From an uncultured Prevotellaceae bacterium (GTDB taxonomy: Bacteria; Bacteroidota; Bacteroidia; Bacteroidales; Bacteroidaceae): a DNA stretch of 64,000 nt. Every line of letters begins with the position of its first letter. Position 1 is the first letter of the stretch. Location of the stretch: positions 1 through 64,000 of the forward strand of contig CACZIT010000030.1 of the NCBI GenBank assembly GCA_902781315.1. The letters are read 5' to 3'. The notes beneath the pieces were generated by a model. That model saw nothing but the letters and a program-made list of their open reading frames with translations. It had not been told where the DNA came from and made no database searches. The translations under genes and the position numbers were made by a program. Positions 1 to 9,700 of this stretch are shown here, piece after piece.

Positions 1-1
1 G

Positions 2-88
2 ATACAAAAAGTAATGGCATGCGGTATAGATGAAAATGGATTGGAAAACATATTCTACAATAATGCGAAGGCATTTATGAGACTCTAA
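2..88 (+). CDS. C-terminal end of an amidohydrolase-like protein (partial)
   Basis: The reading frame is open from the window edge and ends at a TAA at 86-88, giving 28 residues that end NIFYNNAKAFMRL. That ending (a short helix of the type IFYxNAKRLxxL) is typical of TIM-barrel metal-dependent hydrolases of the amidohydrolase 2 family. Only the tail is visible, so no catalytic residue can be checked. The SDR remnant follows 27 bp later on the same strand, which suggests one transcription unit. Confidence 0.45.
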   Translation: MQKVMACGIDENGLENIFYNNAKAFMRL

Positions 89-115
89 ATTCCAATTTAG
101 CGAACAGATACAAAT

Positions 116-559
116 ATGGATTTCAAAGATAAAGTTGGCGTTACAGCTCCGTTCTATCTCACAAAACTCTTTGCTCCACATTTTGCAAAAGGAGCGGCCA
201 TCGTCAATATATCTTCCTCGCGCGACCGTATGAGTCAGCCACAGACGGAAAGCTATACGGCAGCAAAAGGCGGCATAGCGGCTCTGACTCACGCCTTGGC
301 AGTCAGTCTTGCCGGTAAAGTACGTGTAAACTCCATCTCTACTGGATGGATTGATACCGCCTACACCGTATATGAAGGTTCCGATGCCATTCAGCAGCCG
401 GCAGGACGTGTTGGAAATCCATTAGATATTGCCAATATGGTGCTCTTTCTCTGCTCAGACAAGGCAGGCTTCATCACGGGCGAGAACATCTGTATCGATG
501 GTGGTATGACCAGACAGATGATATATCATGGAGATAACGGTTGGATTTTAAAACAATAA
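116..559 (+). pseudogene. SDR family oxidoreductase with an internal deletion (no Rossmann start)
   Basis: This 147-residue protein matches the second half of a short-chain dehydrogenase. It has the beta-5 strand and catalytic Ser (IVNISSS, about residues 30-35), the YxxxK pair (SYTAAK) and the C-terminal GENICIDGGM end. Family members are about 250 residues. The first seven residues, MDFKDKV, look like a normal SDR start but run straight into VTAPFYLTK, which normally lies near residue 100. The cofactor motif TGxxxGxG, the NNAG motif and about 90 residues are missing, with the frame kept. STGW stands where most relatives have SPGW. An NAD(P)-binding enzyme cannot be made from this, so it is probably a remnant. 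Confidence 0.75.
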
Positions 560-560
560 A

Positions 561-637
561 GATGTAGGGACGCGACATGTCGGGTTCTATGATAAGCCTT
601 TTTCCATTCAGAACGTGACACGTCGCATCCCTACATC
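561..637. repeat. Imperfect inverted repeat between convergent genes
   Basis: Two 28-nt arms (561-588 and 610-637) begin with GATGTAGGGA and are inverted copies with about five mismatches around a 21-nt T-rich loop. It lies between the convergent SDR remnant and flavin reductase, so it could act as a bidirectional terminator, although there is no clear T-run after either arm. It may also be a dispersed REP-like element. Confidence 0.7.
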
Positions 638-666
638 GCATATTGTGTTTGGGGGCAAAAGGTATG

Positions 667-1230
667 TTATTTCAGTTGTTTGCCATCCGAGAAAGCCTTG
701 CCCTCCGTTGTTCCCAAGCGGATGTAGCTGTGGTGGACGGGGTCGTAGGTGATGAGGTCCATCGATTCTACATCGGGATTGCCGTCTTCGCCCAGATACT
801 GTTCGTCGCAGAGGATATTGACAATCTCTGCAATGAGGTAATATCCAGTCTCTGACTCGTCGATTTTTTGTTTTACACGGCACTCAAGCGTCATCGGGAA
901 CTCTTTGAACACCGGAGCATTCACGTTGGGAGCCTTCTCTACGGTCCAGCCTGCCTTCTGCATCTTGTCGGGTGTGTTTCTGCCACTGACGATGCCCACG
1001 TAGTCGGCTGCCACCAGCGTGTCGGCAGTAGCAAAAGTGACGGTGAACTCAGGGTTCTGGGCAAGGTTGTCCGTTGTCTGATGTGAACCCAGTGAGATGA
1101 TGATTTCGTGCATATCCCACTGACCGCCCCATGCGGCATTCATGGCATTGGGCTTACCCTCTTGGTCGTAAGTACCGATTATCAGTACGGGCTGAGGGAG
1201 AATCCACGGCTTTGATCCAAAACTTTTCAT
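667..1230 (-). CDS. Flavin reductase family protein (FMN-binding split barrel)
   Basis: The 187-residue protein begins MKSFGSKPWILPQPVLIIGTY and carries the pattern PNAMNAAWGGQWD, characteristic of the DIM6/NTAB flavin reductase-like split-barrel family that binds FMN. The length fits a single-domain member. It is expected to be a soluble cytoplasmic oxidoreductase using FMN; the substrate cannot be deduced. A -7 box TATCTTTG read on the minus strand (1304-1311) lies about 75 bp upstream of the start, giving an untranslated leader of roughly 65 nt. It is divergent from the mannosidase gene and convergent with the SDR remnant. Confidence 0.85.
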   Translation of the reverse strand: MKSFGSKPWILPQPVLIIGTYDQEGKPNAMNAAWGGQWDMHEIIISLGSHQTTDNLAQNPEFTVTFATADTLVAADYVGIVSGRNTPDKMQKAGWTVEKAPNVNAPVFKEFPMTLECRVKQKIDESETGYYLIAEIVNILCDEQYLGEDGNPDVESMDLITYDPVHHSYIRLGTTEGKAFSDGKQLK

Positions 1231-1412
1231 GATTTTATAATTATTTTAAAGTTATATGTTACTGTTTACAAAGTTTTTCTTATAAACGTTGTTTATTTGG
1301 CTACAAAGATAATCATTTTGATTCGTTTATTAAAATTTTTCGTTAACTTTGCAGCATATACCACAAAAACTTATCTGAAACGCGATTCAGTCGCATAGAA
1401 AGCTTTACCGTT

Positions 1413-4400
1413 ATGAGAAGATTTTTATTATTAACCATGTCAATCCTCGTTGCCGTCGGCATCGGCGCCCAAGAGAAAACCATGAAGGCCTACATGGTGG
1501 CCGATGCCCATCTGGACACCCAGTGGAACTGGGATGTACAGGCCACCATTCGCGACCACATCCGCAACACGCTTCAGCAGAACCTGATGCTGCTGAAGAA
1601 GTATCCTGACTACATCTTCAACTTCGAGGGCGGCGTGAAGTATTCCTGGATGAAGGAGTACTACCCGCTGGAGTACGAGGAGATGAAGAAGTACATTGAG
1701 GCTGGTCGCTGGCACATTGCCGGCAGCAGCTGGGATGCCAACGAGGTCATCATCGGCTCGCCGGAGTCGTTCCTGCGCAACGTGCTGCTCGGGCAGACCT
1801 TCTACCGCCAGGAGTTCAACACCGAGGGCACCGACATTTTCCTGCCCGACTGCTTCGGCTTCCCTTACACGCTGCCCACGCTGGCTGCCCACTGCGGGCT
1901 CATCGGCTTCTCGTCGCAAAAGTTGCAGTGGCGCACCAATCCTTTCTACGACGGCGGCAGGAAGTATCCCTTCACCATCGGACTCTGGCAGGGCATCGAC
2001 GGCAGCCGCATCATGATGGCTCACGGCTTCAACTATGCCCAGCGCTGGAAGGACGAGGACCTCTCGGCGAGCGAGACCATCCAGAAGGAAATCCTCGAGA
2101 GCCCGCTGCGCACCGTCTACCGCTACTATGGCACGGGCGACATTGGCGGCTCGCCCACCATTGCCTCGGTGCGCGCCGTGGAGAAAGGCATCGCCGGCAA
2201 CGGCCCCATACAGATTCTCAGTGCAACGAGCGACCAGCTCTATCGCGACTACCTGCCCTACGAGAATCATCCCGAGTTGCCCGTCTTCGATGGCGAACTG
2301 ACGATGGACGTGCATGGCAACGGCTGCTACACGTCGCAGGCGGCCATGAAGCTCTACAACCGACAGAACGAACACCTCGGTAACGCTGCTGAGCGCTCGG
2401 CTGTCGTGGCCGACTGGCTGGGACTGGCCCGCTATCCCTCGGAGCGCCTCACGCAGAACTGGCAACGCGTCATCTGGCATCAGTTCCACGACGACGTGAC
2501 GGGCACCAGTATTCCCCGCGCCTATGAGTTCTCGTGGAACGACGAGCTGCTGGCTCTGAAGACCTTCGGCAACGTGATGACACACAGCATTTCAGCCGTC
2601 AGTCGCGAACTGAACACGCAGGTCTCAGGCCAGCCCGTGGTGGTCTACAACAGCGAGGCACGCCCCGTGACCTCGATTGCCGAGGTCAGCCTCGATGCCG
2701 CTGCTGACTGCCAGGTGAGCGGTCCCGACGGTCGTCGCGTGCCGTCGCAGGTGGTCATGAAGGATGGCCGGCCGTGCCTGCTCTTCCAGGCTCAGGTGCC
2801 CGCAACAGGTTTCGCGGTCTACAGTCTGAAATCCTCAGGGAAAAAGGGTGCCCATCTTTCTTCCCTTGGAAAAACTCAGGGAGCAGGCTCCATCGAGAAC
2901 TCCCGCTATCGCCTGACCGTCGACGAGCACGGCGACATCACCTCACTCTTCGACAAACAGGCCCGTCGCGAACTCGTGGCTGAGGGCAAGAGCCTGCGCC
3001 TGGTGGTGTTCGACGACTGTCGCTCGGCTGCCTGGCCTGCCTGGGAAATCCAGAAGGCTACGCTCGACAAGGCCCCGCTGCCCGTTCACGACGACGTCCA
3101 TCTGTCGGTGGAGCGCGGCCCGCTGCGCCAGACGCTCGTCATCAGCAAGCGCTACGGCGAGTCTGTCATCGTGCAGCGCATCCACCTCTACGAGGGACCC
3201 CTCGCCTCGCGCATCGACTTCGAGAACGAGGTCGACTGGCGGTCGCTCAATGCCCTGCTGAAGGCCGAGTTCCCGCTCAGCGTGAGCAACGAGGAGGCCA
3301 CCTACGACATCGGGCTGGGCAACGTGCGCCGTGGCAACAACCGCGACAACAGTTTTGAGGTCTATGCCCACGAGTGGACCGACCTCACCGACCGCTCGGG
3401 CGAATATGGCGTGACGCTGCTCAACGACTCGCGCTACGGCTGGGACAAGCCGGCCGACAACACGCTGCGCCTCTCGCTGCTCTATTCGCCCAAACCCGCC
3501 CAGAGCTTTGCCTACCAGGCCCGCCAGGACTTCGGCCGCCACGTGTTCACCTACAGCCTTGTGGGCCACGAAGGAGCACTCGATGCCGCCACGGCAGTGG
3601 CCCAGGCCGATGGACTGAACAATCCGTTACGCACGTTCCTCACCACGCGCCACAAAGGCCATCTGGGGCGCACGTTCTCGTTCGTCAGCAGCAGCAACCC
3701 CAACGTCGTCGTGCGTGCCCTGAAGCGTGCCGAGGCGAGCGACGAGTACGTGCTGCGCGTCTATGAAATAGGTGGAAAAACCGTGCAGAAGGCCGACATC
3801 ACCTTTGCCGCCGACATTCTGAAAGCCGTTGAGGCCGACGGCACCGAGCGCACCCTCGCCTCTGTTCCCTTCGCCGGCCGCTCACTGCCTATCGAGATCA
3901 AGCCCTTCAGCGTGAAGACCTTCAAGCTGAAGCTCAGCAATTCGGCTAGTACTTCTAGTCCGACTAGTCAAACTAGCTCAACTAGTCAAACTAGCGCAAC
4001 TAGTCCAACTATCTCAACGATTCCCCTCCCCTTCGACCGCCACTGCGCCACCTTCAACGCCTTCCGCGGCGCTGCCGACTTCGAGGGTGGCTACAGCTAC
4101 GCCGCCGAGCTCCTTCCCGAGGGCGAGCTCGTGGTGGACGACGTCACCTTCCGCCTGGGCGAGAAAGACGCCGCCAACGGTCTTGCCTGTCGCAGCAATG
4201 TCATCTCTCTCCCCGGCGCTGCCACTGCTGCCCGCCGCCTCCACCTGCTCGTGGCTTCCGACGAAGGCGACCGACAAGCTACCTTCACCCTGGGCCGCAG
4301 CCAGCAGACGGTCCTCGTGCCCTTCTACAGCGGCTTCATCGGACAATGGGGCCACGACGGCCACACCACCGGCTACCTGAAGGATGCCGAAGTGGCATGG

Positions 4401-5060
4401 GTGGGCAGCCACCGTCATTCAGCCGACAGCGACGAGCCCTATGAGTACACCTACATGTTCCGCGTCGTGCTCGACATCCCGAAGGGCGTCAGCCAGGTGC
4501 GGTTGCCCGACGATGCCCACGTGGTGGTCTTCGCCGCCACGCTCACAGCCGCCGACGCCGCCGCCACGCCTGCCGCCCCGTTGTTCAAGACGTCGCTGCG
4601 GCCATCCGACACTCCGGCGGCTTCGGCCACGGCGAAGGAAGAACCCCTGGGGCCCAACCTGCTGAAGGACGCTCAGATCATTGCTGTCTCGGGCGAAGTG
4701 AACCATAACGAACGTGCGGCACTCCTGGTTGACGACAATCTCGAAACCAAGTGGTGCGACAGCAAGCCCGCCCCCAACTACGTGGCCTTCGACCTGGGCA
4801 AGCCCACCGTCGTGAAGCGCTGGCGCATGGTGAATGCTGCCAGCGAGCAAGCCTCCTACATCACCCGCACCTGTCTGCTGCAGGGCCGCAACAGTCTCAC
4901 CGAAGAATGGCGCACGCTCGACATGTTCGACGGCAACCGAAAGAACATTGTCGACCGCACGTTCGACCCCGCAGAAGTGCGCTACGTGCGCATCTACGTT
5001 TTCAACCCCATGCAGGGTCAGGACGCTGCCGCCCGCATCTACGAGCTGGGCGTGTATTAA
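1413..5060 (+). CDS. Glycoside hydrolase family 38 alpha-mannosidase with C-terminal discoidin-like domain
   Basis: A signal peptide (about residues 1-19) is followed by the GH38 catalytic domain. DAHLDTQWNW gives the zinc ligands His33 and Asp35, and FLPDCFGFP places the likely nucleophile Asp at about residue 146. WHQFHDDVTGTSIP is the conserved late motif of the catalytic part. The middle and C-terminal mannosidase beta domains follow, then a Ser/Thr-rich linker near 845-868, a beta-rich region and a terminal F5/8 type C (discoidin) domain near 1085-1215. At 1215 residues it is longer than many bacterial GH38 enzymes because of these additions. It should remove alpha-mannose from host or dietary glycans in the periplasm or at the cell surface. 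A -7 box TAACTTTG lies at 1344-1351. The 3' end overlaps the convergent glycerate kinase by 4 bp. Confidence 0.92.
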   Translation: MRRFLLLTMSILVAVGIGAQEKTMKAYMVADAHLDTQWNWDVQATIRDHIRNTLQQNLMLLKKYPDYIFNFEGGVKYSWMKEYYPLEYEEMKKYIEAGRWHIAGSSWDANEVIIGSPESFLRNVLLGQTFYRQEFNTEGTDIFLPDCFGFPYTLPTLAAHCGLIGFSSQKLQWRTNPFYDGGRKYPFTIGLWQGIDGSRIMMAHGFNYAQRWKDEDLSASETIQKEILESPLRTVYRYYGTGDIGGSPTIASVRAVEKGIAGNGPIQILSATSDQLYRDYLPYENHPELPVFDGELTMDVHGNGCYTSQAAMKLYNRQNEHLGNAAERSAVVADWLGLARYPSERLTQNWQRVIWHQFHDDVTGTSIPRAYEFSWNDELLALKTFGNVMTHSISAVSRELNTQVSGQPVVVYNSEARPVTSIAEVSLDAAADCQVSGPDGRRVPSQVVMKDGRPCLLFQAQVPATGFAVYSLKSSGKKGAHLSSLGKTQGAGSIENSRYRLTVDEHGDITSLFDKQARRELVAEGKSLRLVVFDDCRSAAWPAWEIQKATLDKAPLPVHDDVHLSVERGPLRQTLVISKRYGESVIVQRIHLYEGPLASRIDFENEVDWRSLNALLKAEFPLSVSNEEATYDIGLGNVRRGNNRDNSFEVYAHEWTDLTDRSGEYGVTLLNDSRYGWDKPADNTLRLSLLYSPKPAQSFAYQARQDFGRHVFTYSLVGHEGALDAATAVAQADGLNNPLRTFLTTRHKGHLGRTFSFVSSSNPNVVVRALKRAEASDEYVLRVYEIGGKTVQKADITFAADILKAVEADGTERTLASVPFAGRSLPIEIKPFSVKTFKLKLSNSASTSSPTSQTSSTSQTSATSPTISTIPLPFDRHCATFNAFRGAADFEGGYSYAAELLPEGELVVDDVTFRLGEKDAANGLACRSNVISLPGAATAARRLHLLVASDEGDRQATFTLGRSQQTVLVPFYSGFIGQWGHDGHTTGYLKDAEVAWVGSHRHSADSDEPYEYTYMFRVVLDIPKGVSQVRLPDDAHVVVFAATLTAADAAATPAAPLFKTSLRPSDTPAASATAKEEPLGPNLLKDAQIIAVSGEVNHNERAALLVDDNLETKWCDSKPAPNYVAFDLGKPTVVKRWRMVNAASEQASYITRTCLLQGRNSLTEEWRTLDMFDGNRKNIVDRTFDPAEVRYVRIYVFNPMQGQDAAARIYELGVY
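3945..4016 (+). repeat. Eight tandem 9-bp repeats coding for a Ser/Thr linker
   Basis: Eight consecutive nonamers of the type ACTAGTCAA (variants ACTAGCTCA, ACTAGCGCA, ACTAGTCCA) encode a Thr-Ser-X linker between the mannosidase catalytic region and its C-terminal domains. The 9-bp unit keeps the frame, so copy-number change alters linker length only. Confidence 0.85.
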
Positions 5061-6112
5061 GGAAATAACAACTGGCTGACGGTCTCGGCAATATTCCGGC
5101 AGGCTATGCTACTTTGCATGGCGACTTCCTGTGGGAGACCGGCGGGATTGATACATTTTACCTTGGCGAAGCCGGCGCGGAGGAGACGGTCGCAGTCGCT
5201 GATGCGGCCGGCGATGAGGGCGACGGGAATGCCGTGGGACTGCTGCAGGATGCCCATGGGGAGCTTGCCCATGAGGGTCTGGCGGTCGGCGGAACCTTCG
5301 CCAGTGACGATGAGGGTGGCATCGCTGATGAGTTCGCGGAAGTGGAGAGCGTCGAGCAGCAGTCGGATGCCAGGCTGGCAGTCGGCATCAAGGTATTGCA
5401 GGAAGGCGTAACCAAGACCACCGGCAGCGCCTGCACCGGGCTGCTGAGAGCGGTCGTAGCCGAAGTGGCGGGCTGAGACTTCGGCAAACCTGCGGGCGCG
5501 GGCGTCGAGGCGGCTGACCATCTCGGGGGTGGCACCCTTCTGCGGGGCGAAGACATAGGCGGCACCATTGGCTCCGCAAAGCGGATTCTGCACGTCGGAG
5601 GCAATGGTGAAGCGCACTGGGCGCAGAGCCTGCACGTCGTCCCACGTGCCATGGGGAGCGAAGGCGTCGATGAGGGCGCGAAGCATGCCGATGCCTGCAT
5701 CACTGGTGGCACTGCCACCCAGCCCCACAATGATGTGGCGGGCACCGCGCCGCACGGCATCGGCCACCAACAATCCCACGCCATAGCTGGTGGCGAGCAG
5801 CGGGTTGCGCTCGTCGGCGCTGAGCAGGGTGAGCCCGCAAGCCTGAGCCATCTCGATGACAGCTGTGTCGCCCTTCAGCAGGTAGCGGGCTGAGATGCGG
5901 CGCATGAGCGGGTCGCGCACCCCAATGGTAATCATTTCGCCACCGATGGCAGCGTGGAATGCCTCCAGAAAGCCCTCGCCGCCGTCGCTGACAGCCACCT
6001 GCACGACCTCGGCATCGGGGCGCACAGCCCGAATGCCCTCGGCAGCTGCCTGATTGGCTTCTACTGATGTCAGGCAGCCCTTAAAGGAATCTATGGCTAG
6101 AACTATTTTCAT
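5057..6112 (-). CDS. Glycerate kinase (GarK/GlxK type)
   Basis: The 351-residue protein starts MKIVLAIDSFKGCLTS, the hallmark beginning of bacterial glycerate kinases. It contains the AVSDGGEGF motif, GLGGSATSDAGIGML and the C-terminal TGEGSADRQT, all conserved in this family, which phosphorylates D-glycerate with ATP. The start at 6112 is preferred over an in-frame ATG at 6169, because a -7 box TAATTTTG read on the minus strand (6139-6146) puts transcription start near 6133. Two copies of the heptamer AGTTTCT (reverse of the gene strand) lie directly before the ATG. The stop codon overlaps the mannosidase stop by 4 bp in convergent orientation. Confidence 0.92.
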   Translation of the reverse strand: MKIVLAIDSFKGCLTSVEANQAAAEGIRAVRPDAEVVQVAVSDGGEGFLEAFHAAIGGEMITIGVRDPLMRRISARYLLKGDTAVIEMAQACGLTLLSADERNPLLATSYGVGLLVADAVRRGARHIIVGLGGSATSDAGIGMLRALIDAFAPHGTWDDVQALRPVRFTIASDVQNPLCGANGAAYVFAPQKGATPEMVSRLDARARRFAEVSARHFGYDRSQQPGAGAAGGLGYAFLQYLDADCQPGIRLLLDALHFRELISDATLIVTGEGSADRQTLMGKLPMGILQQSHGIPVALIAGRISDCDRLLRAGFAKVKCINPAGLPQEVAMQSSIACRNIAETVSQLLFP

Positions 6113-6193
6113 TTTAGTTTCTAGTTTCTTCAATGCTGCAAAATTACGTCTTTTCCCGAAAACGAGCAAAGAAAAACATAAAATGCTTCATTT

Positions 6194-6249
6194 TAGTTTC
6201 TAGTTTCTGGTTTCTGGTTTTTAGTTTCTGGTTTCTTGTTCCTGGTCTT
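6194..6249. repeat. Heptanucleotide tandem array, about 8 units
   Basis: Eight adjoining 7-mers can be read without a gap: TAGTTTC, TAGTTTC, TGGTTTC, TGGTTTT, TAGTTTC, TGGTTTC, TTGTTCC, TGGTCTT. A second short run of the same unit lies at 6115-6128, inside the predicted leader of the glycerate kinase gene. Confidence 0.85.
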
Positions 6250-6553
6250 TATTTTCCTTACGCGATTCCTCGCGCCTCGTCGCAGTTCTCGATGGGCGTG
6301 CTGGTTTTCATCACGACGCTCTTCTGCTTGCCTACCGAGGAAGATGTTGCAGGGGGTAAGACGTTATTTTTGTTTACAAACGGATAGGGCAAAAAGGCGC
6401 TACGTTTATAGCGATGGGGGAGAATGGGCGTGAAATGAGGGAAAAATGAGCGGAGAAATGGCAGTTCTTTTAAAGTGCTGATTATCAACTGGTTGTTGGA
6501 TTGAGAAGAGAAAAGGACGGGCTATTTTGCCAAGTGGACAGGCAGTCGGTGTT

Positions 6554-6685
6554 GCAAAACCTATGGTTTGGAGGCTCTAAACCTATGCTTTTGGTCGTAC
6601 AGAACTATGAGTTGGATGATGCAGAGCTATGAGTTAGAGGCTCTAAACCTATGGTTTTGATGGTCGGGAACGAGGTTCCGGGCAA
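6554..6685. repeat. Six 22-bp tandem units with a central dyad
   Basis: Six contiguous 22-bp units (starting at 6554, 6576, 6598, 6620, 6642 and 6664) share phase. At the same offset, units 1 and 5 carry the dyad AAACC-TAT-GGTTT and unit 6 carries GGAAC-GAG-GTTCC; units 3 and 4 carry AACT-ATG-AGTT or close to it, slightly shifted. The arms differ between units but still pair. Confidence 0.8.
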
Positions 6686-6692
6686 CAGAAAA

Positions 6693-6736
6693 CGATAAAA
6701 CGGATGGAAAAACTGGCTTTTCCATCCGTTTTATCG
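6693..6736 (-). terminator. Perfect 19-bp hairpin, probable terminator of the helicase-nuclease gene
   Basis: Arms 6693-6711 and 6718-6736 are perfect inverted copies around a 6-nt loop. Read on the minus strand it follows the helicase stop (6799) by about 60 bp and is followed by TTTTCTG. The stem is AT-rich, so termination is plausible rather than certain. Confidence 0.6.
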
Positions 6737-6798
6737 CTAAAAGATGTGGGGAAAATGAGGATAGTTTTGTAAAGAATGGCGAACGACTTTTATATTTT

Positions 6799-9700
6799 TT
6801 AAAGGTTGAAACGGCCTGCGAGGAAGTCGTCACGGCTGACTTGCAGGTAGCTTTGGCGGTCGCGGGCGAACTGCATGAGCCGGCTGAAGGTGAGGTTGTG
6901 CCCCAGCAACTGCGGATTGCCGACGAGCAGGAGGTGCTCCTGGGCGCGCGTCATGGCGACGTTCAGTTTGCGGTCGACGATGTTGCCGTTGCTATCGATG
7001 AAGACGTTGTCGGTGAGGAAGCGCAGCTGGTGGTAGCGGCTGATGGTGAAGCCGTAGATGATGTAGCGGCGCTGGCTGCCCTGGAAGCGCTCGACGGTGT
7101 CGATGGTGATGTCGTGGAGTTGGGGAATGCCGAAGCGGTCGAGCGTGTTGCGAATGGTAGCAATCTGGTTGCGGTAGGGCACGATGATGCCTACGGTCTG
7201 GGTGGTGCTGAAACGGTCGCGCTCGATGGCGTAGATGTGGCGCACGAGGGCAGCGATGATGTCTGCCTCCACTTGGTTTACCTTCTCGGAGGTGTCGGCC
7301 TGCGGAGGCTCGGAAGCAATGAAGGTCACACGGTGGCTGAGGAGCAAGGCCTGTATGGGGTGGATGGCTGCGGGCGCTGCAGTCTGAGGTGTGACGTCGT
7401 GGGAAACCTCCGTCGAGACTGGCAACGTGACAGCAGGGAGTGCGGCCAGCTGGTGGGGGAGGGGTACCTCGGTGAGGCGGTCGTCGTAGAAGGCGTGGTT
7501 GGGGAAGAGGGCGATGTCGTGGTGCATGCGCCCTTGGCGGGAGAGCATGTAGGTGACGGCGGGATCGTGTTCGTAGCGCAGGAGGAGCCGCTCGAAGAGC
7601 GAGAGGCGGCAGTCGGTGAGCTGGATGTCGAGCAGGAGCGGATCGCTGACGCGTGACACCTCCTGCTGTTGCTGCACGACGGCCGGCAACTGCTTGTGGT
7701 CGCCAATGAGCACGAACTTCCTGATGGCTGGCTGCCCCTCGTGCTGGGCACTGAGCAGGCCGATGAGGTGGGGTTCGAGAATCTGCGAAGCCTCGTCGAT
7801 GATGGCCAGCGAGAACTGCTTCAGGCTGAAGAGTGAGATGCTGGAGTTGAAGGCCGTGGTGGTGCCGACGAAGACACGCGTGGTGGTGATGAGTCGGTGC
7901 AGGTCGTCGAGCGTGCGGCAGCTTTGCACCTTACTGGAGAGCATGTAGTCCTGATACTCCGGTGCGCACGACGTGGCGGGCCCCACGCGCAGGAAGTCGA
8001 TGCCCTCGGCCGTGAGCTTACTGCAAATCTCGTCGACGGCGCGGTTGGTGAAGGAGAGCAGCAGCACCGATGAGTCGGCGTCGAGCAGTTCCTCGCGCAG
8101 CGTGTTGAGCAGTCCGAAGGAGGTCTTGCCCGTGCCCGGCGGGCCGATGATGAGAAACAGTTCGCGGGCCTGGCGCACGTAGCGTGCCAGTGTGTTGAAA
8201 GCGCCGTAGTCGCCGCGCAGCTTGAGCGAGGTGTCTACTTCGGGCTGGCGCTGCAGCAGGAGCAGGTCGCGCCGCGCCTTGGGTGCCGAGAGGAAGGCGT
8301 GCATGCCTCGGTAGAGCGATGCGTAGGAAGCCTCCATGAAGTCGTGTTCGATGGCCCACAACTTTTCTGATTCGTGCTGGAAAGCGCGCGCGTCGGCCTG
8401 TGGCGCACGCAGCTGCAGCTTGAGTTCAGAGGCGGTGATGTCGCTGATGGTGCAGCGGAACACCATCGTGCGGCGCACGTCGGGCTCGTCACCGACATCG
8501 TAGGGGTAGAGGATGACGATGTCGCCCTTGCGGAAGTTCGACATGTCGTTGTCGGCCGTCTCTGAGAACTCCAGCGTGAGTGTGCGGATGTCGCCCTCGG
8601 GACCCGGTTCCGGTGGAAGCAGCGACAGGCGGTCGTAGATGTTGCCTGCCAGCAGTTTCTCGTCGAGCGAGTCGTGCCACTTCGAGGCGAAGCCCGAGTT
8701 TTCCTTCGTTTTGTTGCCCAGTTTGGAGAGCATGTGCTCGTTGGCGATGAAGGTGAGGAAGCGGAAGTAGTAGGCTCGTTCGAGCGGCGAGGCATCGTGG
8801 ATGGGGGCCAGCGTAGCGGCCAGTTGTGGCTGCTGGAAATTTCGCCATAGCAGATTGTCGACATGCTTCATGTTGAGCCGTTCGGGCGTGAGCGACTCCA
8901 GAATGCTGCGGAATCCGTCGGGCTGGGTGTAGAGTCGTTCTGTCCAAGCCAGCGTGTTGCGCACTTTCAGCGCGCGGAACACCAGTTCGGGCGCAAAGCC
9001 CAGACCCAGCAGGCTGTCGGCATACTTTGAGTAGAGCAGGAAGGCATGCAGTTCGCGGTGGTTCTGCTCGTAGACGGCGCGGTAGTTGTAGCGGATGAGG
9101 AGCATGTAGAGCAGCAACTGCACGTAGTGTTCCTCGCGGTGGCGCGGCTTCTGGAAGTTGTCGTAGGGAAAATCACCCTTGCCCGACTTCTGCTCGAGCA
9201 ACACCTTGAAGTCGAGTTGCAGGTAGTCCATGCGCCCTTGCAGGCCCAGCATCTCGCTGAAGAACGACGGCTCGACGATGCCCTCGCGCGGGTCGAAACG
9301 GTGGAGGGCCTCGGGCAGCGAGTGGCCGATGGCCTTGCGGATGTGGTCTTGCTGTCGGCGCGCCTCGTCGTGGAAGTCTCTGCCTACGTTAGCCGTGAGC
9401 AGGCTGATGGCATGGTCGCGAAAGAAGTCGGCAACGCTCTGGGCGTAGGTGTGGTCGGCGGGCAACTGGTGGATTTGCTCGTCGAGCAGTTGCGAAGCGA
9501 AATGACCCAGCACAATGGCTTCGCTGTTGCTGGCAGGCTGCAACTTGTTGATGAGGTTGACGAAGGGCGACTCGGCATAGTTGGTGAAGCAGCGGGCCAC
9601 GGTGGAGATGTCGATGAGGTAGTCTGGCTCGAAGATGATGAGTTCGGGAAAGAGCGTGCCCCCTTCGAGCCGCGGGCGGATAAGGTTGATTTGGGCACCC

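Larger units (their letters stand above)
6113..6798. other. Repeat-rich intergenic region between glycerate kinase and helicase-nuclease
   Basis: No convincing gene is seen in these 686 bp. Short open frames on both strands (for example 6258-6488 minus) lack recognisable similarity. The region carries two heptamer arrays, an array of 22-bp units with internal dyads, and a 19-bp perfect hairpin, each listed separately. Confidence 0.6.

Noticed and set aside
1440-2585. Long antisense ORFs inside GC-rich genes (also 6841-7656, 9046-10221, 37373-38752, 49666-50913)
   Set aside because: They mirror the codon structure of real genes on the other strand (Val/Ala/Gly-rich, no domain) and have no promoters.
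6258-6488. 76-codon minus-strand ORF
   Set aside because: No ribosome site, promoter, or recognisable domain; it overlaps the heptamer-rich region and looks like chance.
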